From the NCBI RefSeq assembly GCF_002160255.1, contig NZ_NFKF01000002.1, positions 248,001-312,000 on the forward strand: a DNA stretch of 64,000 nucleotides. Direction: 5' to 3'. Made by a program: the position numbers and the translations under genes. Source of the stretch: Olsenella sp. An188. GTDB taxonomy: Bacteria; Actinomycetota; Coriobacteriia; Coriobacteriales; Atopobiaceae. The notes under the pieces were generated by a model, which was given only the letters and a program-made list of their open reading frames with translations, made no database searches and was not told where the DNA came from. Each line of letters opens with the position of its first letter. Position 1 is the first letter of the stretch. Positions 35,694 through 43,733 of this stretch are shown here, in pieces.

Positions 35694-35721
35694 AAAAGGG
35701 AGGAAGCCCGAGACGAGGAAG

Positions 35722-38166
35722 CTACTCGCCGGGCGTGACCTCCGTCTCGGGCTCGGTGAGCGGCGCCGCCTTGTAGGTGGCCGTACGCTCGTCGTCGATC
35801 ACGCCGGACCAGTTGAGGCCGAAGCAGAACTCGTAGGTGTTGCCCTCGGAGTCGACGTAGCACTCCAGGTCGCGTGGGACGTCCTCGTAGGAGGCCTCGA
35901 CGGTCTCCATGTTGGCCGGGTGCTGGGCGTTAAGCAGACCGGTGGGCTCGACCTCGCCCTTGATGATGTTGGCCCAGGCAGCGTTCTGCAGGCCGCCCTG
36001 CATGTTCCAGGCAAAGAGGATGACGTCGACGTACGGCTCGATTTCCGAGAAGACCATCGGGCGGGTGGCCTCAACGAGCAGGATGATCTTGGCACCCTCC
36101 GGGAGCTTCTCGCGCAGCTCGAGCACGAGGTCGAGGTCGCTCTCGTTGCTCGCCGAGGCGGACTGCCCGAAGTAGCTGCGGTTCTCGTACTCTCCCGCCT
36201 CGTTGACGTGCGCGATGGACTCCTTGCGCACGGCATCGGAGTCGGCGGTGTAGGGCCGGTACTGCAGCGTGATGGGGTGGTAGACGAGGGGCTCTCCCGT
36301 GTCACCGCCCATGAGGGAGACACCTCCCGTGACGCCGTCGTTGGGGTCGGTGGGGTTCTTGACCTTGACGATCGCGTACTGGACGTCAGCAAGCTCCTCT
36401 GCGCTCAGAGAGACGATGTCCTCGCCCTCGACGCCGTCGCTCACCACGTCGTAGTCACCGAGCAGGTCCGCCTCCACGGCCGTGTCAAACGTGGGCGTGG
36501 CGTCGCCGCCCATCATGACCACGAACATGTTGGGCTCGGTTTTCTTGACTGGCATGTAGACCTTGGCGCCCGCGCCGAGGCCACCCTCCTTGATGACGCC
36601 GCCCGCGTTCTTGAGCATGACGACGGACTTCTCCGCGGCCTCGAGGCCAAACGCGGCCGCGGCCTCGCTCTCAAGAACCTCGCGGGCGGACGCGACGTCC
36701 GAGTACGGCTGCTCGAAGAGGCTCACGTGAATCATCACCTTGGCGATGCGGCGCGCCGACTCGCGGACGCGCTCGAGCGCGCCCTCCTCGCCGAGCTCCG
36801 CGACGAGGGCCTCGTAGGCCTCCATGCCGGTGTCGTACATGTAGGCGCCGCCGTACTGGTCGATGCCGGCGTTGACCATCTTCTCGTAGCGCTGCGCCTC
36901 GGTGAGCGACCCAACGCCGTAGGTCTGCTGGTTGATGATGCCCCAGTCGGTGCAGAACATGCCGTCCCAGCCGGCGTTACGCAGGATGTCGAGGTTGCGC
37001 TTGTTGTAGCCGGCCCCCACGAGCTCGCCGTACTTCTCGTCCTCGTCGTAGGCAACGCCGTAGCAGGGCATCACCGCGTCCATCTGCCCGGTCGTCGAGT
37101 CGAGGTGCAGACCGCCGTCCAGGAACGGGACGAGGTGGGCGTTGAAGTTGTCGCCGGGGAAGACGTTGTAGCGCCCGGGGTCAGCGTGGTCGTTGCGGCC
37201 GCCCTCGACCGAGCCCTCTCCCACGTAGTGCTTGAGCATGGCGGCAACGGAGTCCTTGCCCCAGCCCTGGTCGTCGGTGGCGTCGTCGTCACCCCAGGTG
37301 GACTGCAGACCTCCGGAGAAGGCGGCCGTGAAGTCGCGGTTCAGGGCCGGGTCCTCGCCCACCGAGCCGGAGAAGCGACAGCCGAGCGGCTGGGAGTAGA
37401 CGTCGACCTGCGGGCCGAGCAGGCAGCGCACGCCGGTCGCACGCCAGGCGCGTCCGAGCCACATGCCCGCCTTGCGCCAGACGTCCTTGTCCATCGAGGC
37501 GGCGATGGCAAGGTTGTCCGGCAGACCAAAGAGCTGGTACTGGTCGGTGGAGTTGAGGTACGGGATGCCCCACTCGCTCTGCTCGCAGATCTCCTGCACG
37601 TCGTTGATCCAGGAGATGTCGGACGCGCAGGACTCGAGGTCGGAGGAGAGGCGAGAGACGCCCGCGCGCGAGCCCGCCTTGACGAGGTCGTACTTCTCGG
37701 TCTCCTCGCTCGCCTCCGCGCCCGGGCCACCCGGGCCACCGCCCATCGAGGTGTCCCCGCCGTGCCACATGAGCTTGATGCACTCCTCGGCGGGAAGCGC
37801 CGCCGCCAGCGCCGCCGCGCGGTCGTCCGCGCTCTGGCGCCAGTCCTCCCAGAGCTCGAGCTTGCCGTCGCCGTTCATGTCGCGGAAGGCGTAGCCGTCG
37901 ACCTGGATGATGCGGGCGGCGTCCATGACGCCGAGCGTGGCGCCGCCCTCCTGGGTCACCCTGGTCCAGCCGTCGCGGACCTCCTCGGAGGCCCACTTGG
38001 CCTCGACGCCCTCGCCGTCCGGGTCGATGGGGTAGCTGTCGGCCGACGGCGCCGCAGCCCCGTCGCCCGCCGCCGGGGCCTGGGCCCCGTCGCAGCCGGC
38101 GAGGCCCATGAGGCCCGCCGACACCGCGGACGCCGCCAAGAAGCTCCTTCGCGTGATGGTTCTCAT
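35722..38166 (-). CDS. GH3 beta-glycosidase, Tat lipoprotein
   Basis: An 814-residue surface glycosidase. RTITRRSFLAASAVSAGLMGLAGC gives twin arginines and lipobox. DMNGDGKLELWEDW is the EF-hand-like loop. The TIM barrel has LKHYVGEG and CTDW with nucleophile Asp407. A Gly/Pro-rich insert (GGGPGGPGAEA) lies near residue 140. The C-terminal GH3 domain ends YEFCFGLNWSGVIDDERTA. ATG 38166 follows GGGAGGAAGAG. It is divergent from the third LytTR pair, across a 216-base region, which is its likely regulator. Substrate is unknown. Confidence 0.88.
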   Translation of the reverse strand: MRTITRRSFLAASAVSAGLMGLAGCDGAQAPAAGDGAAAPSADSYPIDPDGEGVEAKWASEEVRDGWTRVTQEGGATLGVMDAARIIQVDGYAFRDMNGDGKLELWEDWRQSADDRAAALAAALPAEECIKLMWHGGDTSMGGGPGGPGAEASEETEKYDLVKAGSRAGVSRLSSDLESCASDISWINDVQEICEQSEWGIPYLNSTDQYQLFGLPDNLAIAASMDKDVWRKAGMWLGRAWRATGVRCLLGPQVDVYSQPLGCRFSGSVGEDPALNRDFTAAFSGGLQSTWGDDDATDDQGWGKDSVAAMLKHYVGEGSVEGGRNDHADPGRYNVFPGDNFNAHLVPFLDGGLHLDSTTGQMDAVMPCYGVAYDEDEKYGELVGAGYNKRNLDILRNAGWDGMFCTDWGIINQQTYGVGSLTEAQRYEKMVNAGIDQYGGAYMYDTGMEAYEALVAELGEEGALERVRESARRIAKVMIHVSLFEQPYSDVASAREVLESEAAAAFGLEAAEKSVVMLKNAGGVIKEGGLGAGAKVYMPVKKTEPNMFVVMMGGDATPTFDTAVEADLLGDYDVVSDGVEGEDIVSLSAEELADVQYAIVKVKNPTDPNDGVTGGVSLMGGDTGEPLVYHPITLQYRPYTADSDAVRKESIAHVNEAGEYENRSYFGQSASASNESDLDLVLELREKLPEGAKIILLVEATRPMVFSEIEPYVDVILFAWNMQGGLQNAAWANIIKGEVEPTGLLNAQHPANMETVEASYEDVPRDLECYVDSEGNTYEFCFGLNWSGVIDDERTATYKAAPLTEPETEVTPGE

Positions 38167-38351
38167 CTCTTCCTCCCTACCTCTGCCCGGTCGGGAGCGT
38201 CGCGCCCGCCGGGGCTCCGCAGTACCAAACTTAAGGAAGATTGAAAGTCGCCCGCTGCCGGCCAAGCCCCCCTTCGCACAACCCGTCGGTTTCGCCGCAC
38301 GTTTTGCGCCACCCGCCGGTCGCCGGATGACCGACGCCACCTCTCACCTGC

Positions 38352-38357
38352 TAGTAT
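38352..38357 (+). promoter_or_regulatory. -10 element of the third LytTR pair
   Basis: TAGTAT lies 25 bases before the regulator start; no -35 is clear. The upstream region contains GTTTCGCCG (38289-38297), also found upstream of the first pair (24446-24454). This shared 9-mer is a possible regulator site. Confidence 0.35.
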
Positions 38358-38382
38358 TTGGCAGGGGAGAAGGGGAAGGAAC

Positions 38383-39096
38383 ATGTACAGAATCGCACTC
38401 GTCGAGGACGAACTCGACGCCGCTGACGCGCTCGCGGCGTTTCTCGACCGCTATGCGCAGGAGCGCGGGCTCGACTTCGCGCTCGCGCGCTTCACCAACG
38501 CCATGGACTTCGAGCTCACCAAGGAGAGCTTCGACCTCGTGTTCATGGACATCCAGATGCCCGGCATCAACGGCATGGAGGCCGCGCACCTCCTGCGCAC
38601 CTACGACGAGGTGACCCCCATCGTCTTTGTGACCAACCTCGCCCAGTACGCCGTGCGCGGCTACGAGGTCGACGCGCTCGACTTCATCGTCAAGCCCGTC
38701 ACCTACTTCAACTTCCGCATGCGCATGGACAAGGCCATGCGCCACATCCGCCGCAACTCCGGACGCTCCGTCAGCGTCTCAACGCGCGACGGCATGCGCG
38801 TGATACCGCTCGCCGACATCGAGTACGTCGAGGTGAGCCGCCACGACCTCTCTTACCACCTCGTGGGCGCGGAGGAGCCCTTCGTGGTCTACGGCAGCCT
38901 CGTGGCCTTTGAGCAGGAGGTCGAGGGAGGCCCGTTCGTGCGCATATCGGCGAGCTGCCTCGTCAACATGAACCACGTCCGCTCCGTGCGGGGCTCCGCG
39001 CTCGTCATGAGCGGAGGGGAGACCCTCTACTTCAGCCGCTCCCGCAAGCGCGAGGCGCTCGCCACCATCACGAGCTTCTTCGGCGGGAGCATCTGA
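38383..39096 (+). CDS. LytTR-family response regulator, copy 3
   Basis: A 237-residue paralog of the regulators at 24526 and 30196. Receiver: Glu8/Asp9, Asp56 in LVFMDIQMPG, lysine in FIVKP. The LytTR domain has IEYVEVSRHDLSYHL and ISASCLVNMNHV. ATG 38383 follows GGGGAAGGA. Its stop shares one base with the kinase start (TGATG). It is divergent from a GH3 gene, the same arrangement as copy 2. Confidence 0.9.
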   Translation: MYRIALVEDELDAADALAAFLDRYAQERGLDFALARFTNAMDFELTKESFDLVFMDIQMPGINGMEAAHLLRTYDEVTPIVFVTNLAQYAVRGYEVDALDFIVKPVTYFNFRMRMDKAMRHIRRNSGRSVSVSTRDGMRVIPLADIEYVEVSRHDLSYHLVGAEEPFVVYGSLVAFEQEVEGGPFVRISASCLVNMNHVRSVRGSALVMSGGETLYFSRSRKREALATITSFFGGSI

Positions 39097-40430
39097 TGGC
39101 CTTCGACGCCGCGCTGCTCTCCGCCTTCACGATCGTCAAGCTCGCGCTGGCAACGTGGCTCTTCTCGCACACGCTGCCACGTCGCCCGTCCTTCTCGGCG
39201 CGCTTCGTCGTGGCGCTCGTCACGGTCGGGTGCCTCGCGGCGGCCATGCCGATCATGGGCTTCTCGGTCTTCCCCACCCTGACCGACGACTTCAGCTTCG
39301 TCGCAGCGGTCCTGCAGTTCGTGGCGGTTCTCGCCGTGGACATCGTGCTGCAGCGCGCGCTCTTCTCGTGCTCGGTCTGGACGTCGACCTTCTGCTGCTC
39401 CATGGCCTACCTGCTGGAGAACCTCTCGTCCGCCGCGGAGCGAGCCATGGGCACCTTCTTTCCCAGCTCCAGCTATCCCCCGCCGCTGCTCGAGACGTCA
39501 CTGAAGTACTGGCTGATCTCCGCCGTGGTGTTTGCGGCCGCCTACCTGCTGCTCATTAGGCGCATCGAGAAGAACGGGCTGCTGCAGATCTCCGACCCGG
39601 TGATGGTCGTCTCCGCGGCCCTCGTGATCATAGTGAACATGGTGCTCGACCTCGTGATCAAGGACGTCTCCGTCCCCGACTTCGCACTCCCGCGCCGCTA
39701 CACCGAGGCGCTCTGCTGGATCTACATCCTCGTCTGCGTCTACCTCATGTACTCGCTCTTCGAGATCATCTACACCCGGCGGCTGCGGCTCGAGGTGGCC
39801 ACGAGCGAGCGCCTGCGCGCCGCCGAGGCCCGCCAGTACGAGCTCTCGCGCGCCAACATCGAGGCCATCAACCTCAAGTGCCACGACATCAAGCACCAGA
39901 TCCGCGCGCTCGGAGGGGGCGGCCAGGCGATCGACGAGCGCGTGCTCGCAGACATGGAGCGCGAGGTCGAGGTCTACGACTCGGCGGTCAAGTCCGGCAA
40001 CGACGCCCTGGACACCATCCTCACCGAGAAGGGCCTGGTCTGCCAGCGCGACGGCATCACGCTCTCGTGCATCGCCGACGGCGCGGCGCTCGGCTTCATG
40101 GACGCGGTCGACCTCTACTCGCTCTTTGGCAACGCGCTCGACAACGCCATCGAGGCCGTGGAGCGGCTCGACGACCCCGAGCGGCGCAGCGTCTCGGTGA
40201 TCGTGCGGCGCGCGGGCGACATGGTCTCCGTGCACGTGGAGAACTTCTTCGACGGCCAGGTGCACTTTGGCGACGACGGCCTGCCCGTCACCCGCAAGGA
40301 GGATCAGGCAAACCACGGCTTTGGCACGCGCTCGATGCGGCTCATCGTGGAGCGCTACGGGGGAACGATCTCCGCCAACGTGACCGACGACGTCTATCAC
40401 GTGAACGCGCTCATCCCGCTTCCGGCGTAG
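39096..40430 (+). CDS. GHKL sensor histidine kinase (AgrC-like), copy 3
   Basis: A 444-residue membrane kinase. Residues 1 to about 220 hold six or so helices. The third loop (FFPSSSYPPPLLETSLK) is longer than in its paralogs and may take part in ligand contact. H-box KCHDIKHQIR (His263), N-box NALDNAIEA, G-box NHGFGTRSM. Translation is coupled to the regulator. It is the last gene of the GH3/two-component block. Confidence 0.9.
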   Translation: MAFDAALLSAFTIVKLALATWLFSHTLPRRPSFSARFVVALVTVGCLAAAMPIMGFSVFPTLTDDFSFVAAVLQFVAVLAVDIVLQRALFSCSVWTSTFCCSMAYLLENLSSAAERAMGTFFPSSSYPPPLLETSLKYWLISAVVFAAAYLLLIRRIEKNGLLQISDPVMVVSAALVIIVNMVLDLVIKDVSVPDFALPRRYTEALCWIYILVCVYLMYSLFEIIYTRRLRLEVATSERLRAAEARQYELSRANIEAINLKCHDIKHQIRALGGGGQAIDERVLADMEREVEVYDSAVKSGNDALDTILTEKGLVCQRDGITLSCIADGAALGFMDAVDLYSLFGNALDNAIEAVERLDDPERRSVSVIVRRAGDMVSVHVENFFDGQVHFGDDGLPVTRKEDQANHGFGTRSMRLIVERYGGTISANVTDDVYHVNALIPLPA

Positions 40431-40480
40431 GGGCCGGCGCAGCTGGCGCGGCCGGCAGCGCGTTCTTCTCGCCAGCACTC

Positions 40481-40486
40481 TATAAT
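40481..40486 (+). promoter_or_regulatory. -10 element of the PFL/DUF711 gene
   Basis: A perfect TATAAT followed by GGG. It overlaps the ATG at 40485, so that codon cannot be the start and the TTG at 40524 is used instead. A CTTCTCGCC copy (40465-40473) lies in the -35/-10 spacer. Confidence 0.6.
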
Positions 40487-40523
40487 GGGTGCCCACGAAC
40501 GCCCGCGCGAGAAAGGCCCCGCC

Positions 40524-41888
40524 TTGGACATCACCCCGCAGGAAGTTGCCGAGACCCTCTCCATGGTCTCCGAGCAGAACCTCGACCTCCGCACCATCAC
40601 GATGGGCATCTCGCTCGCCGGCTGCGCCGACGAGGACATGTCGCGCATGTGCGACAAGGTGTACGACCGCATCACGCGCACGGCCGAGCACCTTGTGGAG
40701 ACCGCGAACGACCTGCAGGCCGAGTACGGCATCCCCATCGCCAACAAGCGCGTCTCGGTGACGCCGATCGCGCAGATCGCCGCGGGCTGCGCCGACGAGG
40801 ACCTCTCCCCGCTCGCGCACGCTATGGACCGCGCGGCCGAGACCCTGGGCATCGACTTCATGGGCGGCTTCTCCGCCCTCGTGCAGAAGGGCATGGGGGG
40901 CGCCGACCGCCGCCTCATCGCAAGCGTGCCCGAGGCGCTCGCCACCACCGAGCGCGTCTGCTCCTCGCTCAACATCGCGTCCACGCGCGCGGGCATCAAC
41001 ATGGACGCCGTGCTGCTCTCCGCCGAGACCATCCTCGAGTGCGCGCGCCGCACGGCAGACATCGACTGCTACGGCGCGGCCAAGTTCGTGGTCTTTGCCA
41101 ACATGGTTGAGGACTCGCCGTTCATGGCGGGCGCCGTCCACGGCTCCGGCGAGGCCGACGCGGTCATCAACGTGGGCGTCTCCGGCCCGGGCGTCATGGC
41201 CGCGGCGCTCTCCGAGCTGCCCGAGTCCGCGAGCCTCATGGACGTGGCCGAGAAGATCAAGCAGACCGCCTTCAAGATCACGCGCGCCGGCGAGCTCATG
41301 AGCCGCGAGGCGAGCCGCCGTCTGGGCGTCGAGAAGGGCATCGTGGACCTGTCGCTCGCGCCGACGCCGGCGGCCGGCGACTCCGTGGCCAAGATCCTGG
41401 AGATCATCGGCGTGGGCGAGTGCGGCGGCCCCGGCACTACCTGCGCGCTCGCGCTCTTGAACGACGCCGTCAAGAAGGGCGGCGTCATGGCCAGCTCCTC
41501 CGTGGGCGGCCTGTCCGGCGCGTTCATCCCCGTGTCCGAGGACGCCGGCATGATCCGCGCGGCCGTGGACGGCGCGCTCTCCCTGGAGAAGCTCGAGGCC
41601 ATGACCTGCGTCTGCTCCGTGGGCCTGGACATGATCGCCGTGCCCGGGGACACCTCGGTGGAGACCATCGCCGGCATCATCGCCGACGAGATGGCCATCG
41701 GCGTCATCAACACCAAGACCACGGCCGTGCGCCTCATCCCGGCCATCGGCCGCAAGGAGGGAGACATGCTCGAGTTTGGCGGCCTGTTCGGTTCCGCTCC
41801 GGTCATGCCCGTCAACCGCTTCGCCGGCAGCGTGTTCGCGCACCGCGGCGGCCGCTTCCCCGCCCCGCTCAACAGCCTCAAGAACTAG
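40524..41888 (+). CDS. PFL family protein (UPF0210/DUF711)
   Basis: A 454-residue cytoplasmic protein of the UPF0210 family, widely conserved and related in fold to glycyl-radical enzymes but without a proven reaction. Matching segments are [15 protein letters not shown] near the N-terminus, the middle [13 protein letters not shown] and the end [17 protein letters not shown] 40524 is chosen because GAGAAAGG lies 7 bases upstream and a TATAAT promoter overlaps the earlier in-frame ATG. In other actinobacteria it pairs with an ACT-domain gene; none is seen here. Confidence 0.85.
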   Translation: MDITPQEVAETLSMVSEQNLDLRTITMGISLAGCADEDMSRMCDKVYDRITRTAEHLVETANDLQAEYGIPIANKRVSVTPIAQIAAGCADEDLSPLAHAMDRAAETLGIDFMGGFSALVQKGMGGADRRLIASVPEALATTERVCSSLNIASTRAGINMDAVLLSAETILECARRTADIDCYGAAKFVVFANMVEDSPFMAGAVHGSGEADAVINVGVSGPGVMAAALSELPESASLMDVAEKIKQTAFKITRAGELMSREASRRLGVEKGIVDLSLAPTPAAGDSVAKILEIIGVGECGGPGTTCALALLNDAVKKGGVMASSSVGGLSGAFIPVSEDAGMIRAAVDGALSLEKLEAMTCVCSVGLDMIAVPGDTSVETIAGIIADEMAIGVINTKTTAVRLIPAIGRKEGDMLEFGGLFGSAPVMPVNRFAGSVFAHRGGRFPAPLNSLKN

Positions 41889-41990
41889 CGAGAAGAACCG
41901 CGCGGCCAGGTGCTCCTCCGGCCGCGCGGTTTTTCTCGCCGCGCGGGTTTTGCGGCTGCGCGGTTCTTCTCGCCGCGCGGGTTTTGCGGC
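41888..41990. terminator. Bidirectional terminator built from the dispersed motif, plus a 34-base duplication
   Basis: The arms 41888-41907 and 41920-41939 pair over 20 bases with one wobble, starting in the stop codon. The left arm begins GCGAGAAGAACC and the right arm ends GGTTTTTCTCGC, so the stem includes the A- and T-tracts. A 24-base block (41933-41956) is repeated exactly at 41967-41990, right up to the murB stop. The region separates convergent PFL and murB genes. Confidence 0.75.
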
Positions 41991-42914
41991 CTAGCCCAGG
42001 AAGCGCACCTCGGGCTCAAGGCGCACGCCGAACTGGCGCTCGACCTCGTCCTGCACGTGCTCGATCACCGCGTGGACGTCGGCCGACGTGGCCCCGCCGA
42101 GGTTCACCACAAACCCGGCGTGCTTCCTCGAGACGGCGGCGCCCCCGACCTGGTAGCCCATGAGGCCGGCGTCCATGATGAGCTTGCCCGCGAAGTGGCC
42201 CTCGGGCCGCTTGAACGTGGACCCAGCGCTCGGGAGCTCGAGCGGCTGCTTCTCCTCGCGCCTGCGCATGAGGTCGTCCATCGTGGCGCGGATCTTCTCG
42301 GGGTCGCCCTTCTCGAGGGCAAACGTGGCCGAGAGCACGACAAGGCCCTCGGACGCCACACGACTGCGACGGTAGCCCAGCTCGAGCTCATCGACGCCAA
42401 GCGTGTCGATCGAGCCGTCCGGGCTCACCACGCGCACGCTCTTGAGCACGTCCGCGACGCACCCGCCGTAGGCACCCGCGTTCATGAAGCACGCGCCGCC
42501 CACCGAGCCCGGGATCCCGCAGGCAAACTCCAGTCCGGAGAGGCCCAGCTCGCAGGCCATCTCGGAGGCCTCGCGCAGGTCGACGCCCGCCTCGCACGTC
42601 ATCTCGGCGCCGTCCACCGTGACGCCCACCAGGCCGTCGGCCACCGCAACGATCACCCCGCGGTAGCCCTCGTCGGAGACGAGCAGGTCGGAGCCGCGGC
42701 CCAGGACAAAGCGCTCGACGCCGTCCTCGTCGCAGGCGCGCAGCACGTCGCGCACCTCGCCCGCGTCCTCGGGAATCACGTAGAGGTCGGCAGGCCCGCC
42801 CACGCGAAAGGTGGTGTGCTCGCTCATCGGCTCGGACTCGAGCACGTTCTGCTCGCCCACGATGGCGCGCAGGCGCCACGCAAGGGGCTCTCGGGCGCTC
42901 TCGCTCTCGGACAT
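41991..42914 (-). CDS. murB: UDP-N-acetylmuramate dehydrogenase (MurB)
   Basis: A 307-residue flavoenzyme that reduces UDP-GlcNAc-enolpyruvate with NADPH in peptidoglycan precursor synthesis. The FAD-binding domain has HTTFRVGGPADLYV (about 33-46) and GIPGSVGGACFMNAGAYG. The catalytic serine lies in LPSAGSTFKRPEG. The C-terminal glutamate is in LEPEVRFLG. This is a type I/II-like MurB of normal length. ATG 42914 follows GAGGAAAGGAAG. It is divergent from the FMN riboswitch. Confidence 0.93.
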   Translation of the reverse strand: MSESESAREPLAWRLRAIVGEQNVLESEPMSEHTTFRVGGPADLYVIPEDAGEVRDVLRACDEDGVERFVLGRGSDLLVSDEGYRGVIVAVADGLVGVTVDGAEMTCEAGVDLREASEMACELGLSGLEFACGIPGSVGGACFMNAGAYGGCVADVLKSVRVVSPDGSIDTLGVDELELGYRRSRVASEGLVVLSATFALEKGDPEKIRATMDDLMRRREEKQPLELPSAGSTFKRPEGHFAGKLIMDAGLMGYQVGGAAVSRKHAGFVVNLGGATSADVHAVIEHVQDEVERQFGVRLEPEVRFLG

Positions 42915-42977
42915 GTCTTCCTTTCCTCGGACGTCAGCTCGTCACAGTATACCAGCGCGCACCGCCCCGATACGTGC

Positions 42978-42983
42978 TACACT
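42978..42983 (+). promoter_or_regulatory. -10 element upstream of the FMN riboswitch
   Basis: TACACT lies 16 bases before the first riboswitch helix. No convincing -35 is visible. Confidence 0.4.
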
Positions 42984-42989
42984 CGCGCT

Positions 42990-43133
42990 GTCAGTTTCAG
43001 GGCGGGGTGAAAGTCCCCACTGGCGGTGACGGGAGGCGCGCGGCGCCGGGCCCGAAGTCCGCGACCCGCTAAAAAGGCGGCTGACCCGGTGAGACTCCGG
43101 GACCAACGGTTACAGTCCGGATGGAAGAAACGG
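42990..43133 (+). ncRNA. FMN riboswitch (RFN element)
   Basis: The conserved RFN blocks are present in order: CAGGGCGGGGTGAAAGTC, CCCACTGGCGGTGA, GCCCGAAGTCCGCGACCC, GGCTGACCCGGTGAGA, CTCCGGGACCAACGGTTACA and GTCCGGATGGAAGAAAC. GTTTC near 42994 closes the basal helix with GAAAC near 43127. FMN binding would reduce expression of the riboflavin importer. The riboswitch ends only about 10 bases before ribU, so control of ribosome access is more likely than a separate terminator. Confidence 0.95.
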
Positions 43134-43141
43134 AGGCCGTC

Positions 43142-43726
43142 ATGGCTACTTCCACGCACGCTACGCACAGCTCGCACGACACCCACTCCACCACCGTGGG
43201 CGGGGCCTGGTCTACGCGGCGCATCGCCATCACCGCGCTGTTCTGCGCCCTGGCGTTCGTCCTCACCTTCGTGGAGATCCCCATCTTCCCGCCCGCGCCG
43301 TGGCTCATGTACGACCCGTCCGGCATCGTCGCCTTCGTCGCCGCGCTCGCCTTCGGCCCGAGCACCGGCGCCGTGGTCGCCGTGCTCCCGTGGGTGCTCA
43401 AGACGCTCTTCTCGTTCAACCCCTACGGTCACGTCATGGCAATTCTCGCCGGCCTCACGCTCGTGCTGCCCGCCGCCCTCATCGCGCGCCGCGTGAGCGG
43501 GCCGCGCGGCCTGGCGCTCGGGATGCTCGTCGGCGCCGCGGCGTCCGTCGTCGCCTGCGTGTTCGGCAACATCGTCATCACGCCGCTCTACACCGCCGTC
43601 TCCACGGCCGACGTCATCGCGATGATCGTGCCCATCCTGCTGCCGTTCAACCTCATCAAGGTCGTCATCAACTGCGTGGTGACCGCGCTCGTGCAGAAGC
43701 CCGTCTCTCAGGCCCTCTCCGCGTAG
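43142..43726 (+). CDS. ribU: ECF transporter S component for riboflavin (RibU-like)
   Basis: A 194-residue membrane protein with about six helices that binds the vitamin. The FMN riboswitch upstream assigns riboflavin. A His/Ser/Thr-rich N-terminal tail (about 1-25) precedes ITALFCALAFVLTFVEIPIFPPAPWLMYD. The last is close to the RibU pattern of an aromatic and proline-rich loop after helix 1. ATG 43142 is chosen because an earlier in-frame ATG at 43121 lies inside the riboswitch. Seven bases separate it from ecfA. Confidence 0.88.
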   Translation: MATSTHATHSSHDTHSTTVGGAWSTRRIAITALFCALAFVLTFVEIPIFPPAPWLMYDPSGIVAFVAALAFGPSTGAVVAVLPWVLKTLFSFNPYGHVMAILAGLTLVLPAALIARRVSGPRGLALGMLVGAAASVVACVFGNIVITPLYTAVSTADVIAMIVPILLPFNLIKVVINCVVTALVQKPVSQALSA

Positions 43727-43733
43727 GCGCCGC

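Noticed and set aside
24245-38382. Canonical LytTR operator repeats upstream of the GH3 and regulator genes.
   Set aside because: Only weak GTT-containing repeats (11 or 22 bases apart) were seen and they do not match between modules well enough to call.
24245-40430. An agr-type quorum-sensing system with a pheromone precursor.
   Set aside because: The kinases are AgrC-like, but no AgrB-like protease or short peptide gene with a ribosome site was found beside any pair.
40485-40523. ATG 40485 as start of the PFL/DUF711 gene.
   Set aside because: It overlaps a perfect TATAAT -10 and would lie upstream of the transcript start; TTG 40524 has a good ribosome site.
43121-43141. ATG 43121 as start of ribU.
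   Set aside because: It lies inside the 3' strand of the FMN riboswitch; ATG 43142 follows the aptamer.
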